From NCBI GenBank assembly GCA_001414485.1, contig LLEY01000018.1, positions 372,001-436,000 of the forward strand: a stretch of 64,000 nt of DNA, given 5' to 3'. Under the pieces are notes generated by a model. It was given only the letters and a program-made list of their open reading frames with translations, searched no databases and had not been told where the DNA came from. The DNA comes from Calycina herbarum (lineage: Eukaryota; Ascomycota; Leotiomycetes; Helotiales; Pezizellaceae). Both the position numbers and the translations under genes were made by a program. This document shows, one piece after another, positions 22,054 to 32,501 of the stretch. How positions within the stretch are numbered: position 1 is the first letter of the stretch; each line of letters opens with the position of its first letter.

Positions 22054-22603
22054 GACAGTTATGGTCATAAGCTCTCTATGGCTCTCTTAGTAGGCTTTTT
22101 GAGTAAGAGTAAACGAAAGAGTTTACTACTTAATACAACAACTTAAGAGACCTTATATACTTGTGTTATAAATTGAATTAATAGCTTTCCTTTTATCAAA
22201 AATGAGAATCTTGTCTTATAGTAACCTAAGTAGTTGAATCAAGCGCGTTGCTCTCTCTATTCATCTATAGACTTTTACTCTATAATATCTTCTTATAGAT
22301 TTGCTACGCTATAAGAGTAATCAGCTTTACTATAGACCTTATATAGAGTAGATAATCATATCTGACGCTAAGACGTGAGTTAATAAAGCAGGTTTTCTTG
22401 AAAGCTTTTCCTAAATAATGAACTAAGAACCTTGATTTCTAACTATAAAGAGAGTAAAGAGCTATATATACTTCTAAGATAAGTACTAGAAGCTTTTATA
22501 GCTTATAAATATAAAAGAACTAGAAGATTCTAAAAAAAACGTCTTAGTTATATATTCTTATAAACTAAATCCTCTAAAATACTCTAGAATATACTAATAT
22601 ACA
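22054..22603 (-). pseudogene. Degenerate AT-rich continuation of the downstream minus-strand gene
   Basis: After the stop of the gene at 22604, the same minus-strand frame continues for about 140 codons. It is interrupted mainly by TAG and TAA codons of the sort produced from CAG, CAA or TGG, with stretches that still look like protein (FLVHYLGKAFKKTCF, SRLSVRYDYLLYIRS). The base composition drops sharply compared with 22.7-23.5 kb. I read this as the RIP-damaged 3' part of the gene, or a repeat into which the gene has become fused. Confidence 0.35.
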
Positions 22604-23500
22604 CTAAGGTTTAAACCTAAAGTCTATTTTTAAAGTAAGGTTATTATTCTCTAATACTAACAGGTTTAAACCACTTGAATTGCGAAAAGATTCAGCAGTG
22701 GAGCTGGCACAAGGAGTTTCATCATCAGAAGACGATAGGGTCCCGGATGAATTATCGTCCTCGCGATCAGTAAGAACGGGATCATCTAATACTCCCCTCT
22801 GTCCCAACTCCATAAGATACTCCTGGATTATTCTTCTGTGCTTCCTTAAAGTTCGATGCGAGAAGCCCTCCTTGATCAGTTCCCTTCGAAAGTTTTTCCA
22901 GGTTCCTTTGTCGTCTTCGGTATAGGTGGTCAATATTGACTTCGAATTTTCGTCATGGCTACTAGACTGCAGCGTGGCTGTGACCCAATTAAGAGACTGC
23001 TTAATCTCTCTCAAATCCCTCCCTTGTGAATCCATGTATTCCTCTACCTTCCCTTGCGACCCAATCGAAAGCAGGTTTAGGAACATGTTAAAAGCTTGAG
23101 TATGTGTCGCAAGTTCCGATCGGATATTTGCCAGGTCTTTCATCTCTCCATTCCCAAACTTCACTTGTTTCCAAAGCTTCGTGACGCTCCTCTCCTGCTC
23201 CGATAATGCATTGTATTTTTCGAGTATTGTAGATAAAACTCGTAGGACATCTGTGCAATGTCTCGCTAGGCTGTTCAATTCGGCCCTTCGGTTGTCGTCC
23301 GTTCCGTTCTCCTCTGTCCGATTGATGATCGAGGTCGGTTTCGAAACTTCAGCCTTGACTCTTCGCAGTACTATGTGAAGGCTTTCAGCTTCCCGTACTA
23401 ACTCATCCCTAGCACCACAGGCTCTGCGAGCATTTTGCACTGTGTTTTTTGCTAGCTGGGCAAGGAGAACAAAATCGCCAATCGAGAATCCGAAGGACAT
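22604..23500 (-). CDS. STAND/PigL-type N-terminal-domain protein, probably C-terminally truncated
   Basis: A 298 aa intronless frame. The first ~190 residues match the helical N-terminal domain found at the start of many fungal STAND, ankyrin and azaphilone-cluster-L-like proteins. The opening MSFGFSIGDFVLLAQLAKNT is diagnostic, and the region after the helical bundle (DLREIKQSLNWVTATLQ) is typical. In this family the domain usually precedes a long effector or repeat region. Here only a charged helical part and an acidic Ser-rich segment follow before the frame enters AT-rich sequence and stops. Role in the cell unknown; related proteins are linked to non-self recognition, but that is not shown here. 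Confidence 0.7.
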   Translation of the reverse strand: MSFGFSIGDFVLLAQLAKNTVQNARRACGARDELVREAESLHIVLRRVKAEVSKPTSIINRTEENGTDDNRRAELNSLARHCTDVLRVLSTILEKYNALSEQERSVTKLWKQVKFGNGEMKDLANIRSELATHTQAFNMFLNLLSIGSQGKVEEYMDSQGRDLREIKQSLNWVTATLQSSSHDENSKSILTTYTEDDKGTWKNFRRELIKEGFSHRTLRKHRRIIQEYLMELGQRGVLDDPVLTDREDDNSSGTLSSSDDETPCASSTAESFRNSSGLNLLVLENNNLTLKIDFRFKP

Positions 23501-24241
23501 CTTGTTCTTCGAAACGAGGCTGAGGCAGTTAAAATTGCAACTTGGGGTAGATCACACAGCCCGATTGTCGCAGACAGAAGTCCAGATCCGCTGCCACTTG
23601 ATCTATGACGCAAGTTGAATATGGAATGGGACGAAAATAATGTGGAGGTAGGAGGTGCTGGTAGAAGGAGCGGTGTTGTCTTCAAGTTCAATGGTTGATT
23701 GCGCCCGATCATGCTCAATCCTGTGTTACTCGAACATCAAAAGATGAGAGCCCATCAAAAGCCGATCCAATCGGCCAATTAGATTGAAAGATTTCACATA
23801 TTGCGACGACGACGAAGTAATGGTGTTGGCTTTTGTCGGGGAATACCATCTTTGAAGATTGAAAAATGCGACGAGGAGACGGAAACAAGTATTAAAATGA
23901 CATGAGTTATGTGATGTTTTAATGCTAAAATTGGTACAGGGAGTTTTCTTCTCATCAGAGATTTGGTGGAGATTTACTAAAAGTGTCAGCAAAATAATAA
24001 ATGGATCGGAGATGATGAAAAGAACCAGGGTTCTCACATGTTATTTTCAGTAATTGAGCCTCGAAGAAAATGATCTTTTCAATTACGTGAAACCTCGGAG
24101 AGAGCCCGAAGTGTAATGTTGGAATAGACAACTACTCACAAGAAGTCAATATGTAAATAACAAGAGACGAACTGAGAAATTCAAAACGGAAGAGCTCAAA
24201 ACTTACCTGCAGAACGACGTGCTCCTAACCCACAACTCAAC
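23501..24241. other. Intergenic region, no gene seen
   Basis: Promoter side of the STAND-type gene and terminator side of the small membrane-protein gene. Open frames on the minus strand have no supporting features. Confidence 0.45.
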
Positions 24242-24688
24242 TCAAGTCTCTCTCCTAGATCGCAAATGATACCATCTCTCCTTCCCATTCTTCGGATAAC
24301 ATCTCAGCGGCCTAACAACCATCCAATTCAAATCCTTCTCCGGAACAGCCGGTGTATTCTCCATTGAAAGCTCAGACATAGAGATGAAATCCCTCCCTTC
24401 AGTTTCTTCGCACTTCATTCGTTTCCTCCTGCCCCAAAGTACAAACGCCAAAGCCCACAGAGCTGCGAAAACAGGCAATCCGAGTCCAATTGCCACCCCG
24501 GCTGCAAGTTTGGTGTACGCGGTAGATTGTTTCTGTGTCGTTTTTCCGATCGTTGTGCCCTCTAAAGAATTTTCTAAACTGCTTCTTCTGGCGATTTCCG
24601 AATGAGGAGGATGTGAATCGAGGCTTTGAGATGTAACGACGACCCAAAGCATGATCGCGGAAAAGAATGAGGATATTTGGAAATGCAT
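24242..24688 (-). CDS. Small single-pass membrane protein with signal peptide
   Basis: A 148 aa intronless frame. An N-terminal signal sequence (MHFQISSFFSAIMLWVVVTS) is followed by a Ser/Thr-rich ectodomain of about 45 residues. A transmembrane helix at about residues 62-85 (VAIGLGLPVFAALWALAFVLW) has a positively charged stop (GRRKRMK), and the cytosolic tail is about 60 residues. This type I topology with a short Ser/Thr-rich outside resembles fungal single-pass stress-sensor-like or mid2-like proteins, but I see no cysteine-rich domain. Family not identified. Confidence 0.55.
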   Translation of the reverse strand: MHFQISSFFSAIMLWVVVTSQSLDSHPPHSEIARRSSLENSLEGTTIGKTTQKQSTAYTKLAAGVAIGLGLPVFAALWALAFVLWGRRKRMKCEETEGRDFISMSELSMENTPAVPEKDLNWMVVRPLRCYPKNGKERWYHLRSRRET

Positions 24689-26391
24689 CCTTCAACAAAG
24701 AATGATCAAAATAATTTCTCGCGATTTTTGAGTCGTAAAAAGACCTCCTATTTCAATCGCAAAAAATATCGGCCAGGAGCAAGGAGTTCATCGCCATGAT
24801 GATATGTGCCATCCCGCGCACATTTTAATTGACGCAAGGGGCAGCCAGATTTCCAGAAACCCTTTCCAACAGAAATGACGGAACGCAGCCATTTAGCAAA
24901 AATTCCAAATATAGAAAAGATACGTGGACAAAAATCTGCACTGCAAGATTAATGGCACACGCGGGCCGGCGTCAATATTTGACGCCTGTGATCAGCATGC
25001 AGTGGTGCAGCACGACCTGAATTAACGGCTCATATCGCGACATGAATTTTTTGAGGCGCATAGCAGTTTTGGACTGAGAACCAGAGTTACAGAGTTTGAA
25101 ACACTGCTTTGCAAGCTGGTTCTGTGACTGCGGAGTTGATCTCAGGAGCAAAGATTTTCTCTGTAAACAGCTACTAGGCGTAACAGAACGACACCTATAT
25201 TGCAGCAACAGGCGCCAGACGCAGAGGGGCGCTGTGGCCCGTTCCCGGGTTAGAACTGAAAATCTGCAATGAAAAGGGGCAATTGATCAAATCCCATGTC
25301 ACCCACTTGGAGATGGTTGGGGAGACGAGAGTACAGTAAGACATTACGGATAATAAGGAGGAGAAACGGAACTCAAGCTATCCAGTTCGTCCCCTGAGTA
25401 TCTCTCTGCACGGCCAAGAAACTTGAGTAGGAAACGCTGGTATTCGAAGATTGAAGGTAGCTCGCGGTGGCAAATAAAAGCGGCAGTAAAACCCTTCAAT
25501 ACTCTCGTTGGCAATTTCAAATTGTCCCAAGAGTTTAGGATAATTTACATGAATTACCCTGAAAAGTCCGAACAATGAGGGCTAGGTAGGCAGGCTTCAA
25601 GTCCATCGCGAGGTGTTGCCAAAATGGCAACCCTGCATTCCATCCCGCCGATCACCGCCTTTCCCGCAACCCAAGACACGAACCTCACCACCTACATCAT
25701 TGAGAACTCTCTAGAATATTAATAATCTCCTCTTACAAAATTGCCCAACTACCAAGCGACCAAGCAACCAGCTATCTTGGGTTTTTTCAACGCCCAGGCG
25801 CTTCTCTTCTCCTCTCCCCTCTCTCTGCCTTCTAAATCGTAGCTAACCCGGACAAGCAGTTTTGGTAGCCTCTCCTCTCCTCTCCCTCCTCGCGCGATGT
25901 CGATGTCGAATTCATACGCTTCTAAACTCGCAGGGGGTGGCGACCGGTGAATAGGAGTGGAAGAGTCATAGAAAATGCACGTCGCAGGCTCGTTCAAACT
26001 TTTCTGCTGCTGCGGTTGGGCGCCGGGGGCGCAAGTCCGTGAATCGAATATATCCAAGGGACTGGCCATACCCGCGCACATTTGGATCTCAAGTGCAAGT
26101 GCGCTCAGCTTAAGAAAGCAGCCTAGTTGGAAGGCGAGAACATAAACGGATTGGCCGGCTCGTCGGAGTGAATTTACACCATTTCAGCGCCAGCGCTGTG
26201 CTCAGACATCGTTGACAGCGATGTGCCCATGCACTAACTCACTATATGGAGGCGGAGCTTTGGTCAAAGTCTGAATGCTTCACTCCCAAGATAAGTCGAC
26301 AATCCTTTGGCCTTCCTTTTTCCGTGGTCGAGAGGTCGCTCTACCTGAATATCAATTTCTCGCCCTCAGCCCCAAGACCACTTCCTCTGTC
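24689..26391. other. Intergenic region, no supported gene
   Basis: Contains the repeat-like segment at about 25,535-25,620 shared with 15,805-15,915, and the promoter of the GH114 gene. A minus-strand frame at 25749-26081 is low-complexity and was not accepted. Confidence 0.45.
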
Positions 26392-27354
26392 ATGTCCGAA
26401 GCACCTCCTCCATACCCAGACAAGCCGGATCACTTGGCCAACACCGGATTACGAAGACCATATTGGAAGAGATATTGGATCTTGTTCTGTGGGATGCTTA
26501 TAGTTGCAGCCGTGATCGGGTTGGGAGTTGGCCTGGGCATTGGCCTACCAGCTCGCAAAAGCGCTGGTACACCTTCACAATCCACACCTCCTCCAGGCAC
26601 CAACAATACGAACGCCACTTCGGGTCCGGTTTGGACCCCTGATAATGGTACAACCTGGCAGATAGTGCTGCAGCATCCCCTCACAGACTTTTCATCACCC
26701 AATGTTTCCGTCTTGGACATTGACCTTTTTGACAACGATGCATCCACCATTGCCACCCTACATTCCCAGAACCGAAAAGTCATATGTTACTTCTCAGCTG
26801 GAAGCTACGAAAACTGGCGCTCTGATGCCAGTCAATTCAAGAAGGAAGATTACAGCAAAAAACTCGATGGCTGGCAGGGCGAGTTTTGGGTCAACACTAA
26901 TTCCGACAATGTTCGCAAAATTATGACTGCCCGACTCGTACTTGCCGCTAGCAAAGGGTGTGATGGCGTTGATCCCGACAACGTAGATGGATATGATCAC
27001 GATACTGGATTTAGTCTTACGACTTCAACCGCCGTCGACTATCTCACATTCCTGGCCCAAACAGCGCATAATCTCAACATGGCGATGGGGCTTAAGAACG
27101 CAGGCGCAATTGTCGGCTCAACTGTGGGCATGATGCAATACGTGGTCAACGAGCAATGTGTTGAGTATAACGAGTGTGCTGTCTGGCAGCCCTTTATTGC
27201 GGCAGGAAAGCCTGTCTTCCACATCGAGTACCCCAGCTCTGCACCTTCATTATCGACAGACACGAAGAATAAGATATGTGGTGCAAGTGGAGTGCAGGGG
27301 TTTTCGACGGTCATAAAGAAGATGGATTTGGATGATTGGGTAGAATATTGTTAA
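26392..27354 (+). CDS. ega3: GH114 endo-alpha-1,4-galactosaminidase, Ega3-like, membrane-anchored
   Basis: Intronless, 320 aa, start at 26392 (TGTCATGTCC). A Pro-rich cytosolic N-terminus and a single signal anchor at about residues 29-52 give a type II membrane protein. A Thr/Pro/Asn-rich stem leads to the GH114 domain (about 85-320). Conserved family features are the strand VICYFSAGSYENWR, the catalytic-region motif GCDGVDPDNVDGY with its paired acidic residues, and GLKNAG. In Aspergillus fumigatus Ega3 has the same anchored layout and cleaves the galactosamine-rich exopolysaccharide galactosaminogalactan. The next gene downstream, on the same strand, is an Agd3-like deacetylase of the same pathway. 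The symbol is assigned by similarity only. Confidence 0.88.
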   Translation: MSEAPPPYPDKPDHLANTGLRRPYWKRYWILFCGMLIVAAVIGLGVGLGIGLPARKSAGTPSQSTPPPGTNNTNATSGPVWTPDNGTTWQIVLQHPLTDFSSPNVSVLDIDLFDNDASTIATLHSQNRKVICYFSAGSYENWRSDASQFKKEDYSKKLDGWQGEFWVNTNSDNVRKIMTARLVLAASKGCDGVDPDNVDGYDHDTGFSLTTSTAVDYLTFLAQTAHNLNMAMGLKNAGAIVGSTVGMMQYVVNEQCVEYNECAVWQPFIAAGKPVFHIEYPSSAPSLSTDTKNKICGASGVQGFSTVIKKMDLDDWVEYC

Positions 27355-28763
27355 ATATGACTAATTTTCCCTCTTACACTTTTTTCATCGCTTGTCTGTT
27401 TCCTTGATGCTACACAAACATGTGGCTAATATAAATTTCTCGAACAACTGGAGAAAATAGGGGTAGGATGCGCTATGCATGTTGTGCCAAAAATAGCATC
27501 CTTCATCCGAACTCTCAGGTATAAAAACTCGCAGAATACGCTAACACTCCTTTCATCCGGGAACCACCACCACGTAGAAGCCAAATCCAGATTCATGGGA
27601 AGGTCTTTAGCGAGAGATTATGTCTGCTGGATATCGGATGCCTTTCCCCAGGTCTACGTTCTGCTGGGGGCAATGTGCCAACCCAGTTTTAGTCCCCTCC
27701 TTTACGAGCTCCCGGTTCTCTGGAAATTCACGGCGCATTACTCGCCCCTGGATTAGCGTGATATATGCCGTGGGCCTTCCTTCGCTCTTGAGCCGGCCGT
27801 GCGTCGAAATCTTTATGGAAAATCACCCACAAAATTGGCGCCAATGCGTGTTGAAAAATCCAGGCACTGTTAGCATTGACTTTAGCCTCTGCACAAAATC
27901 TCGTATGTATTGCCGCGTTAAGCATCTCTATGGACAAAAAGTGCCTTCAGACCGGATGGATCGAGCCTCCAATGCATGCGGTTGGCGGTGGTTTGTAATA
28001 GCACACCACCATGTGAAAAAAAGAGGCAACCCCGGAGTCCATTTCGACTCCGATTTCTCAATTTGGAAAAGGGCGGGGGATCAGCCATGATCTACTTCCG
28101 CAGCCACACTCAAATTTCGAGCTCACTGAGTGGTTGTTTTGCCAAACAAGCTTCCCCGCCAAGGATAGTGTTGCTCGCTTAACAGAGTCATTCGGAACTA
28201 AACTCCACCATGAAATATGTTCCCGAACCTTCAGGGGCGGATCTCCACAGCACGACAGAATGACCCTGACGCCCAGCACGAAAATGCACTATAGGCCCCC
28301 CAAGGTTGGCCGCATGGCATGGTTTATCTGCACTTACAATGCCGCTCAACCGCTTAGGTGGTGGCAACTAAGATTTAAGGGGTTTCAATAGCGCCTGTCC
28401 GAGCGAACTGTCTGAGCTCTTGGCACCTATTCAGACGGAAAACTGGCCTGGCGATTTGCGATTCTCACCAGTAAAATCTTAGAAAGATTGAAGAGCTGAC
28501 GACATCACATTGACAGCCATGGCTTGAAATTTTGTGGGTTTGGATGGGCCAGGCGTGGAATGCTTTCTACTTGCCTAGGTAACCTTCGGGATGTCTTGTA
28601 GATGGCGGGCAGTCTCGCTTGGCCTCCAATATTAGTGCCATGCAGTTTGATAACATGTATAATATGCAGCCCTCCCCGGCTGTTTGTTCTGGACACAACA
28701 GGCATCTCATCTCCTTCCTCATCTCCTCCTGTTACACTACTATCATTAATCGCCTCCCTTATC
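27355..28763. other. Intergenic region between the GH114 and deacetylase genes
   Basis: About 1.4 kb with no supported gene; open frames on both strands lack features. It presumably holds the deacetylase promoter; a TATAAT lies at 28,658-28,663, about 100 bp before its ATG. Confidence 0.45.
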
Positions 28764-31359
28764 ATGAAGTTTTCCGACTCCCTTTCCCGAGCTTTCATCA
28801 GCACACTCCTTCTTGGATCAACAGTTCAAGCACATGGCAACCATCATCGCCATGTGAGACGAGATGACAACTCTACCAAAGCTGGCAACGATACTGCTAT
28901 TACTCCTCCTGAGCCAATAAGAGCCAACAACTTCGAGTTGGGACAGCAAATCGCTGCTAGCCCACACGCAAGACCGCTCGGAAATGTAAACGGTACTAGC
29001 AATGTTGCCAACACAACTTTCGCTGCCCCGGCAGGTAATTTGACCACAAAAATCACGGGTGTCTTGGATGATCTCAAAGGGAAACTTCTTAGCAGAGCAG
29101 TCACAGCAACTACAGTCTCCAGTACCGTCTTGGTTATTGCACGAGACACAGCTTCGGCGTACCAAGGATATGCCGGCCTCAATGGTTATGGGATTCCTTA
29201 TCAGATTCTCACTGTGCCCCAAGGAAATGTTCCAGGTGGCGCTACCCTTCCACCACTCAACAGCTCTGCTACTGTTGGGAACTTTGGTGCTATTGTCGTT
29301 CTATCAGAAGTTAGTTACGACTATGGTACCTCCGGATACCTTAGTGCGTTGACATCGGCTCAATGGGATCAATTGTATGCTTATCAATTGAATTACGGTG
29401 TCCGAATGGTACGACACGATGTGTACCCTGGTGATACAGTTGGCGCATCTGCTATAAATGCTCCAAATGGCGGTTGTTGTGCCGATGGAGTCGAGCAATT
29501 GGTCTCCATTTCCAATGCGACTGGATTCCCAACAGCTGGATTGAAAATGTGCGTACCATTTACTTTTTCTCGGTTTTTCCCAAACAAGCTAATAATCATA
29601 TAGTGGTGCTGGTATGAGCACCTTGGGCCTTTACCACTATCCAGCTACTATCTCCAACGCTGCCATCGCCACCCCTTTTCTGCAATTCGCTGCCAATTCG
29701 GGTGCTGGCTTCCCCTCTGTCTCTACCGGTGGAGTGATTAATAATATCAATGGAAGACAACAGGTACGTGGTGATTCCCTTGTACCCTCGATTTATACTG
29801 ACAACGAATAGATGGTATTCTTCATCAGTTCTGGAATCGAATTCAGTGCCACATCTAATCTCCTCCAACACACCTGGATCAATTGGGCTACCAGAGGGCT
29901 TTACACTGGATATAGACGTATCAATATGAACACTCAGAGTATGATTAGACATTCCTGATTCTGATTCAACACTAACAAGACTCAGTTGACGACATGTTCC
30001 TCGAAACTGAAATCTATAATCAGACTGCCATCGATGCTGGTGTTTCGTCTCCAACCAATTTCCGTGTTAGAACAGCTGACTTGGCAAACCACAAGACCTG
30101 GACAACAACAATCCAGAAGAAGATGCCAGCTGGAAGCAGTTATTTCATCGAAATTGCCCACAACGGAAACGGAAACATTGATGTAAGCACTCTCGTTTAC
30201 TCACATTTGAGCACAAACTGATTTTGCTCAGATTGGCACACAAGGAAATACCCCTGAGAAATGTGGCATCGGCGCTATCTATCTAGAATATGGCGATACC
30301 CCATTGGAATATCAAAAGCCTCTGGATTCCGGAACCAACAACTGGCCAGCAACTCCTCCACTTCCAGCTAAATACCCATACACCACCGCATGCACGAACC
30401 TCGACACCCTGAAGAACTGGTTCGCAACAGCCGCCAACAGAGATGCCTTTGCTCATTTGTCGCACACCTTCACCCACGAGAACGAGAACAACGCAACGTA
30501 TTACGATATCTACCGAGAAATCTCCTGGAATCAAGACTGGTTGAACCAAACGACTCTCTCCAAGGGCACAAGATTCAGTCCCAACGGCATTATCCCACCA
30601 GCTATCACCGGTCTCCACAATGGCGATGCCATCAAAGCATGGAACGATTTGGGAATTACAAACGTTGTTGGTGATAACAGTCGCAAACCATTGGTTAACC
30701 AGCAAAACGAGCATTGGCCTTACATCACCACCGTTGCTGACAATGGATTCGCCGGTATGGTCGTCATCCCTCGATGGGCATTGAACATCTACTATAACTG
30801 CGATGTTCCCCAATGCACCACCAATGAATGGATCAGATACTCCGCCGGACAAGGAACCTTTGCTGATCTCCTCGCATATGAGAAGCAGGCCAACTCCCGT
30901 CGTCTTCTTGGTCTTCATCATGACGCTTTTATGTTCCATCAAGCTAATTTGCGACAAACTGATGTTCCAACAACAACTATCAACGGTGTCTCGGCGAAAT
31001 ACTCGCTTCTCCAAGCATGGTTGGAAACTGTTGTTGCAGAGATGACTAGACTTACTACCTGGCCTATGATCACCCTCAAGCACGACGACATGGGACAAGG
31101 CTTCATCAGCCGTATGGCTCGTGACCTCTGCTCTCCAAAGATGGCCTGGACAATCAGCAATAGCAAGATCACTGGCGTCACAGTTACTGCGAACGGCAAT
31201 ACTTGCTCTCAACAAATTCCTGTCACGGTTCCTGGTCCAGTATCCAATGCTCCTGCATCTTCTAGGAAGGAACAGATTGGGAGTGATCCTTTGACGGTTT
31301 GGATTACACTGTCGGGAAGTCCGGTTAGCTTGAGCTTGACAACTCCTATTGTTTTGTAG
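28764..31359 (+). CDS. agd3: Agd3-like secreted polysaccharide deacetylase (CE18), 5 exons
   Basis: Exons 28764-29548, 29604-29763, 29812-29938, 29986-30182 and 30232-31359, with 47-55 bp introns; 798 aa. The signal peptide (about 1-23) is followed by a His-rich patch (HGNHHRHVRR). The N-terminal half is a beta-rich, Asn-glycosylation-rich carbohydrate-binding region corresponding to CBM87 of Agd3. The C-terminal half is a NodB-like deacetylase. Its metal-binding H-(S/T)-x-x-H motif is HTFTH at residues 501-505, followed by ENENNATYYD, and a later histidine motif is LGLHHDAFMFH. In A. fumigatus Agd3 partly deacetylates galactosaminogalactan so that it becomes cationic and adherent. Length is close to the Aspergillus enzyme. 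A minus-strand open frame over the last exon is a shadow. The symbol is assigned by similarity only. Confidence 0.87.
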
Positions 31360-32501
31360 AAAACGGGATGAGTGGGATGGAATAAGAGGGGAAAAGGAAG
31401 GAAGGAATGTCTGTAATGAAATTTTTATGTCTTGTATTATATTAAGTATGGACTGGCTGGCGTACCTGGATTGGTAAATGGTATACGGTATCTCAGAAAA
31501 AGATAAATATAATGTATTAGTTTAGTAACTCTGCTGATCCCCTTTGATTTGTGATTTCTCACCCCTTTCCCTTTCCTCTGTCATTGCGGGTTTGTTTTTG
31601 CATTGCGACCCGGTGGAAATTAAATTCGCAACTAGTGGGTTGCCGCCACGAGCTAAACCAAGCCACTTCATCATCTGCTCAATTTTTGTGGTTCTCCAAG
31701 GTCTCCTAACAAAGTTCCACTATTGGCACATTGGGTTTGGCCAAGATAGATGATCTGCAACTATAATTTCGGGTAACGGACTTCCCTTCTTTATTACGTT
31801 TAATGGTCTGATGGTTTGAGTCCCAATGGATCGGTACGCGCTATAGGAACTTTCGGGAGTAAAAATTGGATTTTCATCAGCTTGTGTTAGTGGCACTAAG
31901 TGGGCGCTAGATGAATAGAAGTATGCGGGGTGGAGAAACGAGCCCCCTTTTAGATGCGGGCGTAGCCGAAAGTTTTAGTTGCTTTTTGACCAATAGTATC
32001 ACGGAGGAAAATATATACTTGAGGCTCTGGATTGGGAGTCTTCAGAAGAAATCTGGAAGAAGAAAACCTCTTCCCCTTCCCAAACCAAAGAAAATCATGG
32101 AAAAGTCATACCATCACTCTCTGAAAGAAAGTCGTGCTTTTTATAGGTTACCTACAAATAGCTGTTGTAAAATAAATTCAGCTATTCGTGGGCTACCTAG
32201 AAATAGCTTGTTGAGGAAAAGGACAGCTGTTTTTAGGTTACCCAGAAACAGTAGGTAAAAGCTAGATAAATAATTTAGACTAGACTAGTTATTTACTTGG
32301 CTGCAATTACACACATAAAGTCTTGAGAAACGCTCCTTTTCTTTCTGATCGTATATAGAAGGTTATCTCTCGAGGCCTAGGGCCTTCGAAAACTATAAGA
32401 AACAATGAAGACCATACCAAGAAAAAATCAACTACCTCCCTCTCAACTTCTTCCCCCGCCTCCCACAAAAAAGCCTACTCTGCGACATAAACATCAATTC
32501 T
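31360..32501. other. Intergenic region between convergent genes, with a small inverted-repeat cluster
   Basis: No gene seen. At about 32,141-32,262 several imperfect copies of an AGGTTACCTAnAAATAGCT-like segment occur in alternating orientation and could fold into hairpins (see findings). Confidence 0.5.

Noticed and set aside
30283..31215. 310-codon minus-strand open frame
   Set aside because: It lies wholly antisense to the last exon of the deacetylase gene, which has a clear domain and perfect intron phases. Long antisense frames are common over such GC-richer exons.
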